The notes: generated by a model from the sequence alone, not told the origin. Numbered from the stretch's first letter, positions 1-8,338 are shown. The stretch: DNA of 39,900 bases from Okeania sp. SIO2B3 (GCF_010672525.1 NZ_JAAHGH010000005.1:208672-248571); one strand, 5' to 3'. Translations and numbers: made by a program.

Positions 1-741
1 AAAAAAATTGCGTCAACTTCAACCAAAAATTAAATTTAAACCTCAAATAATTCCCAGAATTATTTCATTAATTTTGATATAGCTATCAGCATTCAGCATT
101 CAGCTATAGACAAAACTTTTAACTATAATGTTTTGAAATTTCTTAGGTTTCCTAATCTGAATGGGTAGTGCTATAACTAATATGAAATAGATAATCGATC
201 AAGAGATAGAGAGATGGGGATATCTGGAAAGTCTTAAATAGCAGAATTACTTGTATTTCATATCAACTTGCTCTGTTACTATTTTCCTCAACTTTCAGCA
301 CCAAAGCTGATAATAAATGTAGTATTATTTTTTGTATTTAATATTAAATCAGGAAGATTTCAATGATTGGAAAAAAAATTGCGTCAACTTCAACCAAAAA
401 TTAAATTTAAACCTCAAATAATTCCCAGAATTATTTCATTAATTTTGATATAGCTATCAGCATTCAGCATTCAGCTATAGACAAAACTTTTAACTATAAT
501 GTTTTGAAATTTCTTAGGTTTCCTAATCTGAATGGGTAGTGCTATAACTAATATGAAATAGATAATCGATCAAGAGATAGAGAGATGGGGATATCTGGAA
601 AGTCTTAAATAGCAGAATTACTTGTATTTCATATCAACTTGCTCTGTTACTATTTTCCTCAACTTTCAGCACCAAAGCTGATAATAAATGTAGTATTATT
701 TTTTGTATTTAATATTAAATCAGGAAGATTTAAATGATTGG
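1..741 (+). repeat. Tandem duplication of promoter and 5' end of the GH108 gene
   Basis: Two copies of a unit of about 371 bp (1-371 and 372-741) lie head-to-tail before the intact gene at 734. Each carries the same leader DNA and a copy of the first ~29 codons of that gene. The ATG at 363 corresponds to the ATG at 734, but an extra A in the A-run shifts the frame and a stop follows within about 14 codons. The first unit is cut by the window edge. Similarity to the real gene ends near 820, where the copies switch to AT-rich filler. No independent gene is seen here. The leader copies probably keep whatever promoter the gene has, so several transcription starts are possible. Confidence 0.9.
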
Positions 742-1411
742 AAAAAAATTGCGTCAACTTCAACCAAAAATTAAATTTAAACCTCAAATAATTTGGGGAA
801 TTATTTCATTAATTTTGACAGTAGGAATCCCGATTTTTATCGATAATAAAATTCCTGCTCAAGCACAAACAGAACAAAAATACGAAGAAAAATTATTTGA
901 AACAGCTCTAGCTTTTACTCTATATTTTGAAGGTGGATTTAGTAATCATCCAGCAGATAAAGGTGGTCGAACTTATAAAGGAATTTTGCAAACTGAATAT
1001 AATGCCTATAGACGAAGACGTGGTTTACCAACCTTAGATGTTACACAAATGTCTGATACTGAACTGATGGAAATTTATCAAAGTTATTGGGATAATAGTA
1101 AGTCAGCTACAATGCATCCTGCTCTAGCTGTAGTTATGTTTGATACGGCAGTTAATTTTGGTATTAATAACTCAGTAACTTTTCTTCAGCAGGCTTTGGG
1201 ATTACCACAAACAGGTATATTTGATGCTGCTACTAAGTCAGCATTAGCAGAAGGTAATAATCGAAATACAGCTCTTCAAATGATTAATGAAAGAATTATT
1301 TATCGTTATAAAAGAGTCCAAAAAGATTCGAGTCAAATGGCTTTTTTTCATGGTTGGTTAGCTCGTGATTATAGTTTGTGGGGCTATGTGGAAAAGCTCA
1401 AAGATCAATAA
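734..1411 (+). CDS. GH108-family lysozyme-like peptidoglycan hydrolase, membrane-anchored or secreted
   Basis: 225 aa. A hydrophobic segment at residues ~18-38, followed by an Ala/Gln-rich stretch, looks like a signal peptide or N-terminal anchor. The catalytic region starts around residue 58 with the family signature FEGGFSNHPADKGGRT followed by KGI; the Glu of EGG is the expected catalytic acid of glycoside hydrolase family 108 (ZliS/secretion-activator type muramidases). The C-terminal half, with NFGINNSVTFLQQALG and a GIFDAATKSAL segment, matches the peptidoglycan-binding domain that normally follows in this family. Length fits the family. By family it should cleave the glycan strands of peptidoglycan in the periplasm, for wall remodelling or envelope-spanning machinery. 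Its 5' end has been tandemly duplicated upstream. The stop abuts the end of the convergent DUF4058 remnant. Family assignment is firm; the physiological role is not known. Confidence 0.85.
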   Translation: MIGKKLRQLQPKIKFKPQIIWGIISLILTVGIPIFIDNKIPAQAQTEQKYEEKLFETALAFTLYFEGGFSNHPADKGGRTYKGILQTEYNAYRRRRGLPTLDVTQMSDTELMEIYQSYWDNSKSATMHPALAVVMFDTAVNFGINNSVTFLQQALGLPQTGIFDAATKSALAEGNNRNTALQMINERIIYRYKRVQKDSSQMAFFHGWLARDYSLWGYVEKLKDQ

Positions 1412-1579
1412 TCAAGCATTTTGAGTGTAATCTATTTTTAAATCGTAACGACCAACATCATAAATAGTCGTTAATAGTCCTTGTAAATCTATAGTTAGGG
1501 TTTGCTGAAAAAGTAATGTAATCCCGGTCATAAATCGGGATGTTCTAATGGGTTCATACCAGGAAATTGGAGATGGCAT
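1412..1579 (-). pseudogene. Collapsed DUF4058 gene (N- and C-terminal ends only)
   Basis: Reading the minus strand from 1579 gives MPSP, then in the next frame FPGMNP-LEHPDL, the characteristic start of cyanobacterial DUF4058 proteins, followed by a stop. After ~30 bp containing the R1 repeat end (GGGTTTGCTGAAAAAGT on the plus strand at ~1498) the sequence resumes as DLQGLLTTIYDVGRYDLKIDY, split here as DLQGLLTTIYD plus VGRYDLKIDY, which is the typical C-terminus of the same family. About 200 central codons are missing and the N-terminal part is frameshifted, so this is a relic. A longer reading frame running up to 1624 is an artefact of the frameshift. The family's function is unknown. Confidence 0.75.
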
Positions 1580-1610
1580 AATTTTTTCTCCTTTTATCGT
1601 TATATCTTTT

Positions 1611-1640
1611 GTAGGGGCAAACAACCGTTTGCCCTCTATG
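1611..1640. repeat. Dispersed hairpin of the GTAGGGGCGAA type
   Basis: Inverted repeat GTAGGGGCAAAC / GTTTGCCCTCTAT with a short loop. It is one of five related short palindromes in the window (also 8339-8365, 31858-31881, 32878-32905 and 34221-34247). Confidence 0.7.
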
Positions 1641-1680
1641 TATTTTTGACTAAATTATAGCGTTGCTATTGGATTTGATA

Positions 1681-1863
1681 TTATTTCTTCTTTCGATTTT
1701 TTAGCATGACTAGCAAAACTGGACGTAATACCCACAGCAAAAAGGCGACTGCTATAATAATAGCGGTTGGACTATTTCCATGCTCTAATAATGGAGTTGG
1801 ATCGATAGGTAAAATATTTGTGCTAGGTTGACTGGTGCAAACCGTATTTTGTTTTGGAAACAT
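1681..1863 (-). CDS. Small single-pass membrane protein, unknown function
   Basis: 60 aa. The first ~30 residues are polar with a Pro/Thr-rich stretch (LPIDPTPLLEHGNSPT), followed by a transmembrane helix at ~33-54 and a basic tail ending RKKK, so the C-terminus is probably cytoplasmic. A good ribosome-binding site (AAGGA, 9 nt upstream) precedes the ATG at 1863, which makes a real gene likely. I do not recognise a named family. It stands alone between the DUF4058 relic and the STAND operon, pointing away from the latter. Confidence 0.55.
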   Translation of the reverse strand: MFPKQNTVCTSQPSTNILPIDPTPLLEHGNSPTAIIIAVAFLLWVLRPVLLVMLKNRKKK

Positions 1864-1935
1864 TCTATTTTTTCCTTGATAATTATGCTGACATTTCTAT
1901 CTGAACATCAAATTTTTGTACTTAAAGCAGAGTTT

Positions 1936-1970
1936 TAGCTCACCGTTTCTAGTTGAAAAAAAGTGAGCTA
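1936..1970. promoter_or_regulatory. Inverted repeat upstream of the STAND operon
   Basis: TAGCTCAC at 1936-1943 is repeated inverted as GTGAGCTA at 1963-1970, about 40 bp before the start codon of the ATPase gene. It could be an operator or a leader hairpin. A Shine-Dalgarno GGAGG at 1997-2001 sits 6 nt before the ATG at 2008. The regulatory role is inferred from position only. Confidence 0.35.
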
Positions 1971-2007
1971 TAACTGAGCCGAAAAAAATTTATTTTGGAG
2001 GTATAAT

Positions 2008-3426
2008 ATGGCGGTTACTCTCAAAGCTTCTAAAGAAGGGTTGCAAAAGGTTGATATAGCTAGAAAAAAGAAAGGTTGGACAAAAACAGAGCGTGCTTGG
2101 TGCGGACTAGCAATAACTTCACGAGCAACTTTAAAACGTTTTTGGGGCAGTCATCCCATTGAACGAGATGCTTTTATTGGTATTTGTGAGAATGTTGGGA
2201 TTAACTGGGAAGAAGTTGTGGATGAAACTACTACCTCATCCCAAAATTCCACAGTAGAATTTTTTGCTTATGATGATGCTTGGGTGGGTAGAGAAGACCT
2301 CATAGCTGAATTGACTACAAAAGTTAAAGAGTCTTGTCGCTTGCTTATTCTTGTTGGTATTAGTGGTATTGGTAAGACTGCTTTGGCAGAAAAATTAGCA
2401 GTGGAGCTACACCAAGAATTTTTGCAGGGAGACTGGAGCAAGTTTCGCCAGGAAAATTTTGATAATGATGGAGAAAGTAGAGATTTTCGTAGTGTTGCTA
2501 TCCGCTGGTTGCAAAAGTGGGGAGAGTCTCTCACTCAAGATGATTATAAAAATGTGGAAAGGTTACTTTATAAATTACTTAATCGCCTGCGACAACATCG
2601 GTATCTGATAATTATTGATTCTCTGGAAAATATTTTGGTGGGAAATGAGGATGAGGGATGGAGTGATTTTCAGGATGAGTTGTGGGTGAGATTTTTTGAG
2701 CAATTTTTGGCTTCTCCAGAATGTCAAAGTCGCATTATCTTGACTTCCCAAGATTTTCCTGGGCAAATTCCGGAACGTTATCAGAATTTCTGGGTGTCTC
2801 AAGCTTTGAGTGGTTTGAGGGAGTCGGAGCAGTTGCAGTTATTTGGGAAAACTGGGTTGGAGGTTGAGGAAAATTCACCTAACCTACGCTATTTACAACG
2901 TATTGGTAATGCTTATGAGGGTCATCCTTTGGCATTGCGAGTAATTGCGGGAGAAGTTGGCAGTCAACCTTTTAATGGTAATGTCGTAGCTTATTGGAAA
3001 AAGTATGGTAATGAAATTGAAGAAGTGGAAAAGGCAATTGAGGAAGCTAAGACTAAGGGGATAACTGCTGGTGCTGATGATAAATTTCAGCTAGACAGAT
3101 ATACCCGTCAGTTGCGGAAAAGAGTCCGAAGGCGACTAGATAAGACTTTTTCACGGTTGCAGAAAGAAGCAATTAATGCTTATCGGTTGATTTGTGTTGG
3201 TGCAATATATAGGTGTGAAGTGCAAGAAAGTTTTTGGCTGAAGCTTTTGAAAAATTGGCCGTGCGATGAAGAAAAGCAAGAGGTGGCCTTGCAGACTTTG
3301 CGCGATCGCTTTTTGGTTGAGGTAGTGGGAGTTTATGAAACTGGTGAATTTCTGCTGAGGCAACATAATTTAATCCGTAGTGTATCACTTGAACATTTAA
3401 AGAAATTGGATGAGGAAGATGGTTGA
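2008..3426 (+). CDS. STAND/NB-ARC ATPase with N-terminal HTH-like domain
   Basis: 472 aa. Residues 1-72 form a basic helical domain (KTERAWCGLAITSRATLKRFW) of the kind found at the N-terminus of cyanobacterial STAND proteins, plausibly DNA- or partner-binding. The NB-ARC core follows: Walker A GISGIGKT at 117-124, Walker B YLIIIDSLEN with Asp204, sensor-like RIILTSQD at 242-249, and GHPLAL at 305-310 in place of the GLPLA motif. A winged-helix-like region completes the protein, which stops at HLKKLDEEDG. Most homologues carry TPR or WD repeats in the same polypeptide; here the TPR part is a separate overlapping gene, so the ATPase ends where its sensor would begin. By family it should be a nucleotide-switched signalling hub that oligomerises on ligand sensing. 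A strong GGAGG site supports the start. The trigger and effector are unknown. Confidence 0.85.
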   Translation: MAVTLKASKEGLQKVDIARKKKGWTKTERAWCGLAITSRATLKRFWGSHPIERDAFIGICENVGINWEEVVDETTTSSQNSTVEFFAYDDAWVGREDLIAELTTKVKESCRLLILVGISGIGKTALAEKLAVELHQEFLQGDWSKFRQENFDNDGESRDFRSVAIRWLQKWGESLTQDDYKNVERLLYKLLNRLRQHRYLIIIDSLENILVGNEDEGWSDFQDELWVRFFEQFLASPECQSRIILTSQDFPGQIPERYQNFWVSQALSGLRESEQLQLFGKTGLEVEENSPNLRYLQRIGNAYEGHPLALRVIAGEVGSQPFNGNVVAYWKKYGNEIEEVEKAIEEAKTKGITAGADDKFQLDRYTRQLRKRVRRRLDKTFSRLQKEAINAYRLICVGAIYRCEVQESFWLKLLKNWPCDEEKQEVALQTLRDRFLVEVVGVYETGEFLLRQHNLIRSVSLEHLKKLDEEDG

Positions 3427-5164
3427 TACTGAAAATAATAATACCGAAGGTGGAGTTGTTCTACCTTCTGCTGAGTCTGTTTTGGAATTGTTAGAGCTTG
3501 ACCCAGATAGTCTTATGTCGATTAAGCCACTTTCCAAACGTCTTCAATATCAGGCTGTTGTTATCTGGTTGACTGACTACAAGTGTCCGCAAGAAGTCAA
3601 CAATAATTTGGAGATAGTGAAAGGATATCTAGAGGCATTTTATCATCTTGGAGAAGTAGAAGACTGGGAACGAGCAAGCAAAATTATTGCCCTTGAGTTT
3701 GATAGTCTCACCCAAGAAGACTTATTAGAAAAATTAAACACTTGGGGATATTATCCAGAGCAAATTGATTTGTGTAGGAAACTCTTGGGAAAAATTAATT
3801 ATACTTGGGATTCTACTTGCCTGAAAAATTTAAGCCAATCCCATAATTCTCTTGGAAACTATCAACAATCAATGAATTTCTGCGAGCAGCTTTTAGTTAT
3901 GGCAAAAAACGCAGGTCACCATATGGACATTGAAACAGCTCTAAGCAATCAGGGTACTGTCCATCACTCCCTAGGAAACTACCAAAAAGCCATGAATTGT
4001 TATCAAGATGGTTTGACTATTGCACGAGAAATCGGAGATAGTTCTGGAATAGAAAAGTTATTAGCAAATATTGGTAGCGTTTACCATTCTCAAGGAGACT
4101 ACCACCAAGCTATTAACTATCGCAAGCAGCATTTAGAAATAACACGAGTAAATAGGGAGCTTGCTAGTGAAGCAAGAGCTCTCAACAATCTTGGCAATAC
4201 ATACAATTTTTTGGGGGAGTATCAGTCCGCAATTGACTGTTGTCAGCAGTCTGTGAAAATTGCGAAGCAGATTAATTATCGCTTTGTTGAAATTGGAGCA
4301 TTGGCCAACCTAGGAATTGCCTACCGTTGTATCGCAGATTATAGCAATGCAATTGAATGCTATAAGCAGAGTTTAAATTTGGCCAGAGAAATAGGAGTTC
4401 GTGCTAATATAGGAAATGCACTAGGAAACTTAGGTATTATCTACTACTTTATAGCAGATTATCCTCATGCAGCCGAATATTGTGAGCAGTGGCTAGTTAT
4501 TGCACGAGAGATAGGGGATGTTTCAGGTATTAGTATGGCTTTAGGAAATTTGGGTAATGTTTACCATTCGTTAGGAAACTATCAAAAATCCATTGAATAC
4601 CATCAGCAAAGTTTAGAGATTGTTAAAGAACTTGGTAATCTTGCAAGTTTAGGTAATGTTCTGGGAAATTTAGGAAATGCCTATTATTCACTAGGAAAGT
4701 ATCAAGAATCTCTTGAATACTATCAACAAACTTTAGAAATTTCTGAAAAAACAGGCGATAAAGCTGTACAAGCTAGAGCAATGTCCGATTTGGGTCTTGT
4801 CTATAAGTCCCTAGGGAATTATCAAAAATCTAGTGATTATCAACAACAGGCTTTAGTGATTGCCAAAGAAATAGATGATATTGCTCAAGTAGCAAGAGTC
4901 AAAGGAAATATAGCAGGCACTTTAATTGAGCTGAAGCGTTACTCAGAGGCTTTAGAGTATTTGCAAGAAGCACTAGCCATTTTTACTAAAATAGGAGAAC
5001 CTCATGGTAAAGCTGAAGCCCTCAAGAATATAGCAGAAACCCATCAACACCTAGGAAATTTAGATGCAGCACGACAGTATTGTGATGAGGCGTTGGCTAT
5101 TTTCACAGAATTAGGGGTGCCAGAATTGAAAGGATGTCAGGAATTGCGGGAGAAGTTGGGCTAG
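3410..5164 (+). CDS. TPR-repeat protein, sensor partner of the STAND ATPase
   Basis: 584 aa. It has an N-terminal helical domain (residues ~15-125, with KPLSKRLQYQAVVIWLTDYK) and then about ten tetratricopeptide repeats of 40 residues each, with the recurring pattern ALxNLGxxYxxLGxYxxAIxYxxQxLxIAREIGD. The gene overlaps the end of the ATPase gene. An alternative start at 3419 gives an ATGGTTGA overlap and lies right after GAGGAAG, while the ATG at 3410 gives MRKMVDTE; the close paralogue has the same double start. Overlap and order indicate translational coupling and a shared complex: the TPR superhelix is the expected ligand- or partner-sensing arm that STAND proteins usually carry in cis. 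What it binds cannot be told from sequence. Confidence 0.85.
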   Translation: MRKMVDTENNNTEGGVVLPSAESVLELLELDPDSLMSIKPLSKRLQYQAVVIWLTDYKCPQEVNNNLEIVKGYLEAFYHLGEVEDWERASKIIALEFDSLTQEDLLEKLNTWGYYPEQIDLCRKLLGKINYTWDSTCLKNLSQSHNSLGNYQQSMNFCEQLLVMAKNAGHHMDIETALSNQGTVHHSLGNYQKAMNCYQDGLTIAREIGDSSGIEKLLANIGSVYHSQGDYHQAINYRKQHLEITRVNRELASEARALNNLGNTYNFLGEYQSAIDCCQQSVKIAKQINYRFVEIGALANLGIAYRCIADYSNAIECYKQSLNLAREIGVRANIGNALGNLGIIYYFIADYPHAAEYCEQWLVIAREIGDVSGISMALGNLGNVYHSLGNYQKSIEYHQQSLEIVKELGNLASLGNVLGNLGNAYYSLGKYQESLEYYQQTLEISEKTGDKAVQARAMSDLGLVYKSLGNYQKSSDYQQQALVIAKEIDDIAQVARVKGNIAGTLIELKRYSEALEYLQEALAIFTKIGEPHGKAEALKNIAETHQHLGNLDAARQYCDEALAIFTELGVPELKGCQELREKLG

Positions 5165-5207
5165 ATGTAGGAGTGGAATGATTAATCTGTCTATCTTTGC
5201 CAGAAGC

Positions 5208-5291
5208 AGTGAATTTCTGCTCAGACAAAATAATTTAATCCGTAGTATGTCACTTAAGCACTTAAAGAAATTGGATGAGGAAGATGGTTAA
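5208..5291 (+). pseudogene. Fossil of the STAND ATPase 3' end
   Basis: In one frame, 5208-5291 reads SEFLLRQNNLIRSMSL followed by KHLKKLDEEDG and a TAA stop. This is nearly identical to the last 27 residues of the ATPase ending at 3426. It sits immediately before, and overlaps, the start of the second TPR gene exactly as the real ATPase tail overlaps the first. It shows that the second TPR gene arose by duplication of a segment that began inside the ATPase gene. Nothing upstream of 5208 aligns clearly. Confidence 0.88.
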
Positions 5292-6738
5292 TACTGAAAA
5301 TAATACCCAAGGTGAAGCTATTCTGCCTACTGCTGAGTCTATTTTGGAATTGTTGAAACTTGACCCAGATGATCTTATGTCGATTAAGCCACTTTCTAAA
5401 CGTATTCAATATCAGGCTGTTGTTATGTGGTTGACTGACTACAAATGTCCTCAAGAAGCAAATGATAATTTAGAGATAGTGAAAGGCTATCTAGAGTCAT
5501 TTTATCATCTTGGAGAAGTAGAAGACTGGGAAAGGGCAAGTAAAATTGTTTTAATTGAATTACCGCCAACTAACGAAGAGTTACACAATCAGCTTAGGAT
5601 ATGGGGTTACTATGAAGAATCTATTAAAATTTACAGTAACCTATTAGACAAGCTAGATGGGTATTGGAATAGTGTTTGTTTAGATGGATTGGGCAATAAT
5701 CATAGTTTACTAGGAAAGTATGGAAAAGGTATTGAATGTTTAGATCAAAGTTTGCAGATTTCTAAAGAAATTGGCAATCGCCATAGAGAAGGTATTGCTC
5801 TAAGGAATTTGGGTAATCCTTACTATTATATGGGAGAGTATCACACAGCTATTTACTATTTTGACCAAGGTTTGCAGATTGCGAAGGAGATTGAAGATAC
5901 CAATGGAGAAGCTACTGCTCTAGGGAATTTGGGTGCTGCTTACGAATCTTTAGGAGAGTATCGCAAAGCGCTCTACTATCACCACCAGCATTTAGAGATT
6001 TCTAGAGAGATTGGCAATCGCTCTGGAGAAGCTACTGCTCTAGGGAATTTAGGTGTTACTTACGAATCTTTAGGAGACTATCAAAAAGCTATTGACTATC
6101 ACCAGCAGCATTTGCAGATTGCTAGGGAGATTGGCGATCGCTCTGGAGAGGCTTATGCCTTGATGAATTTAGGTAGTTCTAACCGTACTCTAGGAAAGTA
6201 TCACATAGCTATTGACTGTTTCCAGGAGAGTTTGCAGATTGCTAGGGAGATTGGTAGCCGTAATTTAGAGAGTCGTGCTCTAGGTGGTTTAGGTCTTGCT
6301 TACAGAAGCCTAAGAGAATATCACAAAGCTATCGACTATCACCAGAAGAGTTTAGAGATTTCTAGAGAGACTGGCAGCCGTAATGGAGAGGTTCGTGCCT
6401 TGGGAAATTTGGGTTTTGCTTACAACTTCCTAGGGAATTATGACAAAGCTATTAACTATTACCAGGAGAGTTTGCAGATTGCTAGGGAGACTGAAGAGCG
6501 TCATGAAGAACTTCGTAACCTCGCAGGATTGGGTTTTGCTTACCTATTTATAGGAGAGTATGGTAAGTCTATTGAAAACAGCAAGCAGAGTTTGCAGATT
6601 TCTAGAGAGATGAAAAACCAATATGTAACAGTTACCTCTATAGGGAATTTGGCTCTAGCTTATTGTGGTCTTATTATTAAAAGAGTTTGGCAATTTTCTG
6701 AAAAATTAGCAGATATGCTGAAGAGAGCAATTCCCTAG
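5275..6738 (+). CDS. TPR-repeat protein, paralogue of the preceding TPR gene
   Basis: 487 aa. The N-terminal domain (residues ~10-100) is close to identical to that of the first TPR protein. The repeat region has been reshaped: about nine 40-residue TPRs remain very similar to each other even at DNA level (120-bp periodicity, e.g. the recurrent Q[I]AREIGDRSGEA pattern), suggesting recent repeat homogenisation. The last repeat breaks off into IIKRVWQFSEKLADML, so the C-terminus may be frayed or frameshifted. The start (5275, or 5284) lies in a fossil of the ATPase tail, as in the original pair. It probably offers an alternative sensor arm for the same ATPase; this is inference. Confidence 0.82.
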   Translation: MRKMVNTENNTQGEAILPTAESILELLKLDPDDLMSIKPLSKRIQYQAVVMWLTDYKCPQEANDNLEIVKGYLESFYHLGEVEDWERASKIVLIELPPTNEELHNQLRIWGYYEESIKIYSNLLDKLDGYWNSVCLDGLGNNHSLLGKYGKGIECLDQSLQISKEIGNRHREGIALRNLGNPYYYMGEYHTAIYYFDQGLQIAKEIEDTNGEATALGNLGAAYESLGEYRKALYYHHQHLEISREIGNRSGEATALGNLGVTYESLGDYQKAIDYHQQHLQIAREIGDRSGEAYALMNLGSSNRTLGKYHIAIDCFQESLQIAREIGSRNLESRALGGLGLAYRSLREYHKAIDYHQKSLEISRETGSRNGEVRALGNLGFAYNFLGNYDKAINYYQESLQIARETEERHEELRNLAGLGFAYLFIGEYGKSIENSKQSLQISREMKNQYVTVTSIGNLALAYCGLIIKRVWQFSEKLADMLKRAIP

Positions 6739-6843
6739 TGAGTTTTATTGATCGTAAAATCTTATTCTCCAAAAAGGAGTCATCTGCACAGAAGAGCGAT
6801 CGCTTTTTGATACACTTGGATTATCCGTTAACAAAAAAATAAT

Positions 6844-7203
6844 ATGAGTGGTATCGACCGCGAAATCTATCTGGAAACTAGAACCAGTTTAATTGATAAG
6901 CATCTCCCTAGTACGGAAAAATCCCAAAGAGAATTAGAAACCGAGGGAATAGTCTATCTGTTCAGCGATCGCGAAACAATGGAAAGAGTCGCATCTGAAA
7001 TCTTTAAAAGAGGAGAACGCACGGGAGTAGATGATATAGGAGACAAATACGAACGCTATGGATTATTTTTTGCCGAACCAATAGGTTATATACTAAAATC
7101 AGATGGAACTCAAATTCCTCTCTATTATGGGGAAATAAAAATCAAAAAGACCACCGATAAATACCATGTCATACCTCGCACAAGACCGCGCACAACCAGA
7201 TGA
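6844..7203 (+). CDS. Small basic protein resembling a polymorphic-toxin C-terminal domain
   Basis: 119 aa, without signal peptide or TM segment. The central part (VYLFSDRETMERVASEIFKRG, then YERYGLFFAEPIGY and LYYGEIKIK) ends in a strongly basic tail KYHVIPRTRPRTTR. The dense conserved-looking polar and aromatic residues near the C-terminus and the compact size resemble toxin modules found at the ends of secreted cyanobacterial proteins, but I cannot assign a nuclease fold or catalytic residues. It overlaps the next gene by 38 bp in another frame, so the two are cotranslated. It follows the STAND/TPR genes after ~100 bp containing a HIP1 site. It may be a stand-alone toxin, an orphan effector domain or an unrelated small protein. 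Confidence 0.55.
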   Translation: MSGIDREIYLETRTSLIDKHLPSTEKSQRELETEGIVYLFSDRETMERVASEIFKRGERTGVDDIGDKYERYGLFFAEPIGYILKSDGTQIPLYYGEIKIKKTTDKYHVIPRTRPRTTR

Positions 7204-7444
7204 ACTAACCCAAAAATCTCAATTATCCACAGAATGGGAGTTTGCAGAAATTTGGGTCGATCCTTATCTTTCTCCACCATATATTTTAATGCTAATTAAA
7301 GAACAGTCGGGCAAATTTTCCATACAAAGTCCAGTGGAAAGCTACAGAACAATCTTTACAGGTGACACCTACGAAGAAGCACAAATGTGGTTGCTTGAGG
7401 ATGAATACGAGCGAGTAACTGGTCGTTTTTCTCAACCAGAGTAA
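7166..7444 (+). CDS. Small acidic protein, possible antitoxin/immunity partner
   Basis: 92 aa, acidic, with no TM segment. The C-terminal half (TFTGDTYEEAQMWLLEDEYERV type pattern; here IFTGDTYEEAQMWLLEDEYE) is an amphipathic acidic helix. The gene starts 38 bp inside the preceding gene in a different frame. A basic small protein followed immediately by an overlapping acidic one is the usual layout of toxin and immunity or antitoxin pairs, although the order toxin-first is more typical of immunity pairs. No named family is recognised. An alternative, shorter start could be used because no Shine-Dalgarno is visible before 7166. Confidence 0.5.
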   Translation: MSYLAQDRAQPDELTQKSQLSTEWEFAEIWVDPYLSPPYILMLIKEQSGKFSIQSPVESYRTIFTGDTYEEAQMWLLEDEYERVTGRFSQPE

Positions 7445-7497
7445 AAATTCGTAGATTTCCATTGTCAAAGAGTTAGGGTTTGGAGACCAAAACAGAA

Positions 7498-7557
7498 GAG
7501 CGATATAGCTGCCGCTAGGCTCCGCCAACGCGTCAGCGGAACGGAGTTCTATCGCTC
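7498..7557. repeat. Palindromic dispersed repeat
   Basis: 60-bp imperfect palindrome: outer arms GAGCGATA / TATCGCTC, inner arms CTCCG / CGGAG, GC-rich in an AT-rich context. It is typical of the small palindromic repeats that litter filamentous cyanobacterial genomes. It separates the small-gene pair from the Uma2 gene. Confidence 0.65.
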
Positions 7558-7634
7558 CCGACTTCCCTTTCTGCAAAAAAATGCTACATTTATTTGCTAA
7601 AATTAAACAACTCAAATGTCACAATCAAATTATT

Positions 7635-8330
7635 ATGGTAAACAACAACCAATTACTCAACCTACCATCAAGTGACGAATTACCTGATTCAGACGACAAA
7701 CCCGTAGATCACGAAATACAAATCCTAATTCCTAACCTGCTAATGTTAATTTTAAATCAGTTATGGGGCGATCGCTATGATTGGTTTTTTGGCGTAAATA
7801 TGGGAATTTTCCACACCACTGGGTCAAGTCCTAGAGTTGCTATAGTTCCTGATGCTTTGCTCAGTCTGGGGGTTCCACGACTCAAAAATAATAAATTGCG
7901 ATCCTCCTATGTTCTTTGGGAGGAAAATTATGTTGTTCCGATATTGGTATTGGAAATTGTTTCTAAAACTTATGGGGGTGAATACGATGAAAAAATGATT
8001 GATTACGCTCAGTTGGGGGTCTTGTATTATGTTATCTATAACCCAGATTATTCCAAGCGAGACCAACATGAGCGTTTTGAGGTGTATCGTTTGGTAGATG
8101 GAGCATACCAACGTTTAGAAGGAAATCCCGTGTGGATGCCAGAAATTGGTCTGGGGATAGGAACTGAAGTTGGTAACCATTACCGTTGCGAACAAGAGTG
8201 GTTGTATTGGTATGACTCTGAAGGGAATAGGTTTATGACTCCAGAAGAGGAAGCACTTCAGCAACGACAACGAGCTGAACAACTTGAACAAATGTTGCGT
8301 TCCCTTGGTGTCGATCCAGAACAGTTGTAG
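7635..8330 (+). CDS. Uma2-family (DUF820) PD-(D/E)XK nuclease-like protein
   Basis: 231 aa from the preferred ATG at 7635; an in-frame ATG at 7581 would add 18 residues with no family similarity. The Uma2 core is present: PDALLSLGVPR with the first catalytic Asp, then VPILVLEIVSKTYGGEYDEK with the second acidic residue, and the YAQLGVLYYVIYNP strand. The C-terminus has the usual Glu/Gln-rich coiled coil (EEEALQQRQRAEQLEQML) ending in LGVDPEQL. The family has a restriction-endonuclease fold and is hugely expanded in cyanobacteria; its biological role is not settled. The gene is the larger, coiled-coil-bearing subtype and appears intact, unlike the Uma2 copy at 22508. Confidence 0.85.
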   Translation: MVNNNQLLNLPSSDELPDSDDKPVDHEIQILIPNLLMLILNQLWGDRYDWFFGVNMGIFHTTGSSPRVAIVPDALLSLGVPRLKNNKLRSSYVLWEENYVVPILVLEIVSKTYGGEYDEKMIDYAQLGVLYYVIYNPDYSKRDQHERFEVYRLVDGAYQRLEGNPVWMPEIGLGIGTEVGNHYRCEQEWLYWYDSEGNRFMTPEEEALQQRQRAEQLEQMLRSLGVDPEQL

Positions 8331-8338
8331 CTATATAT

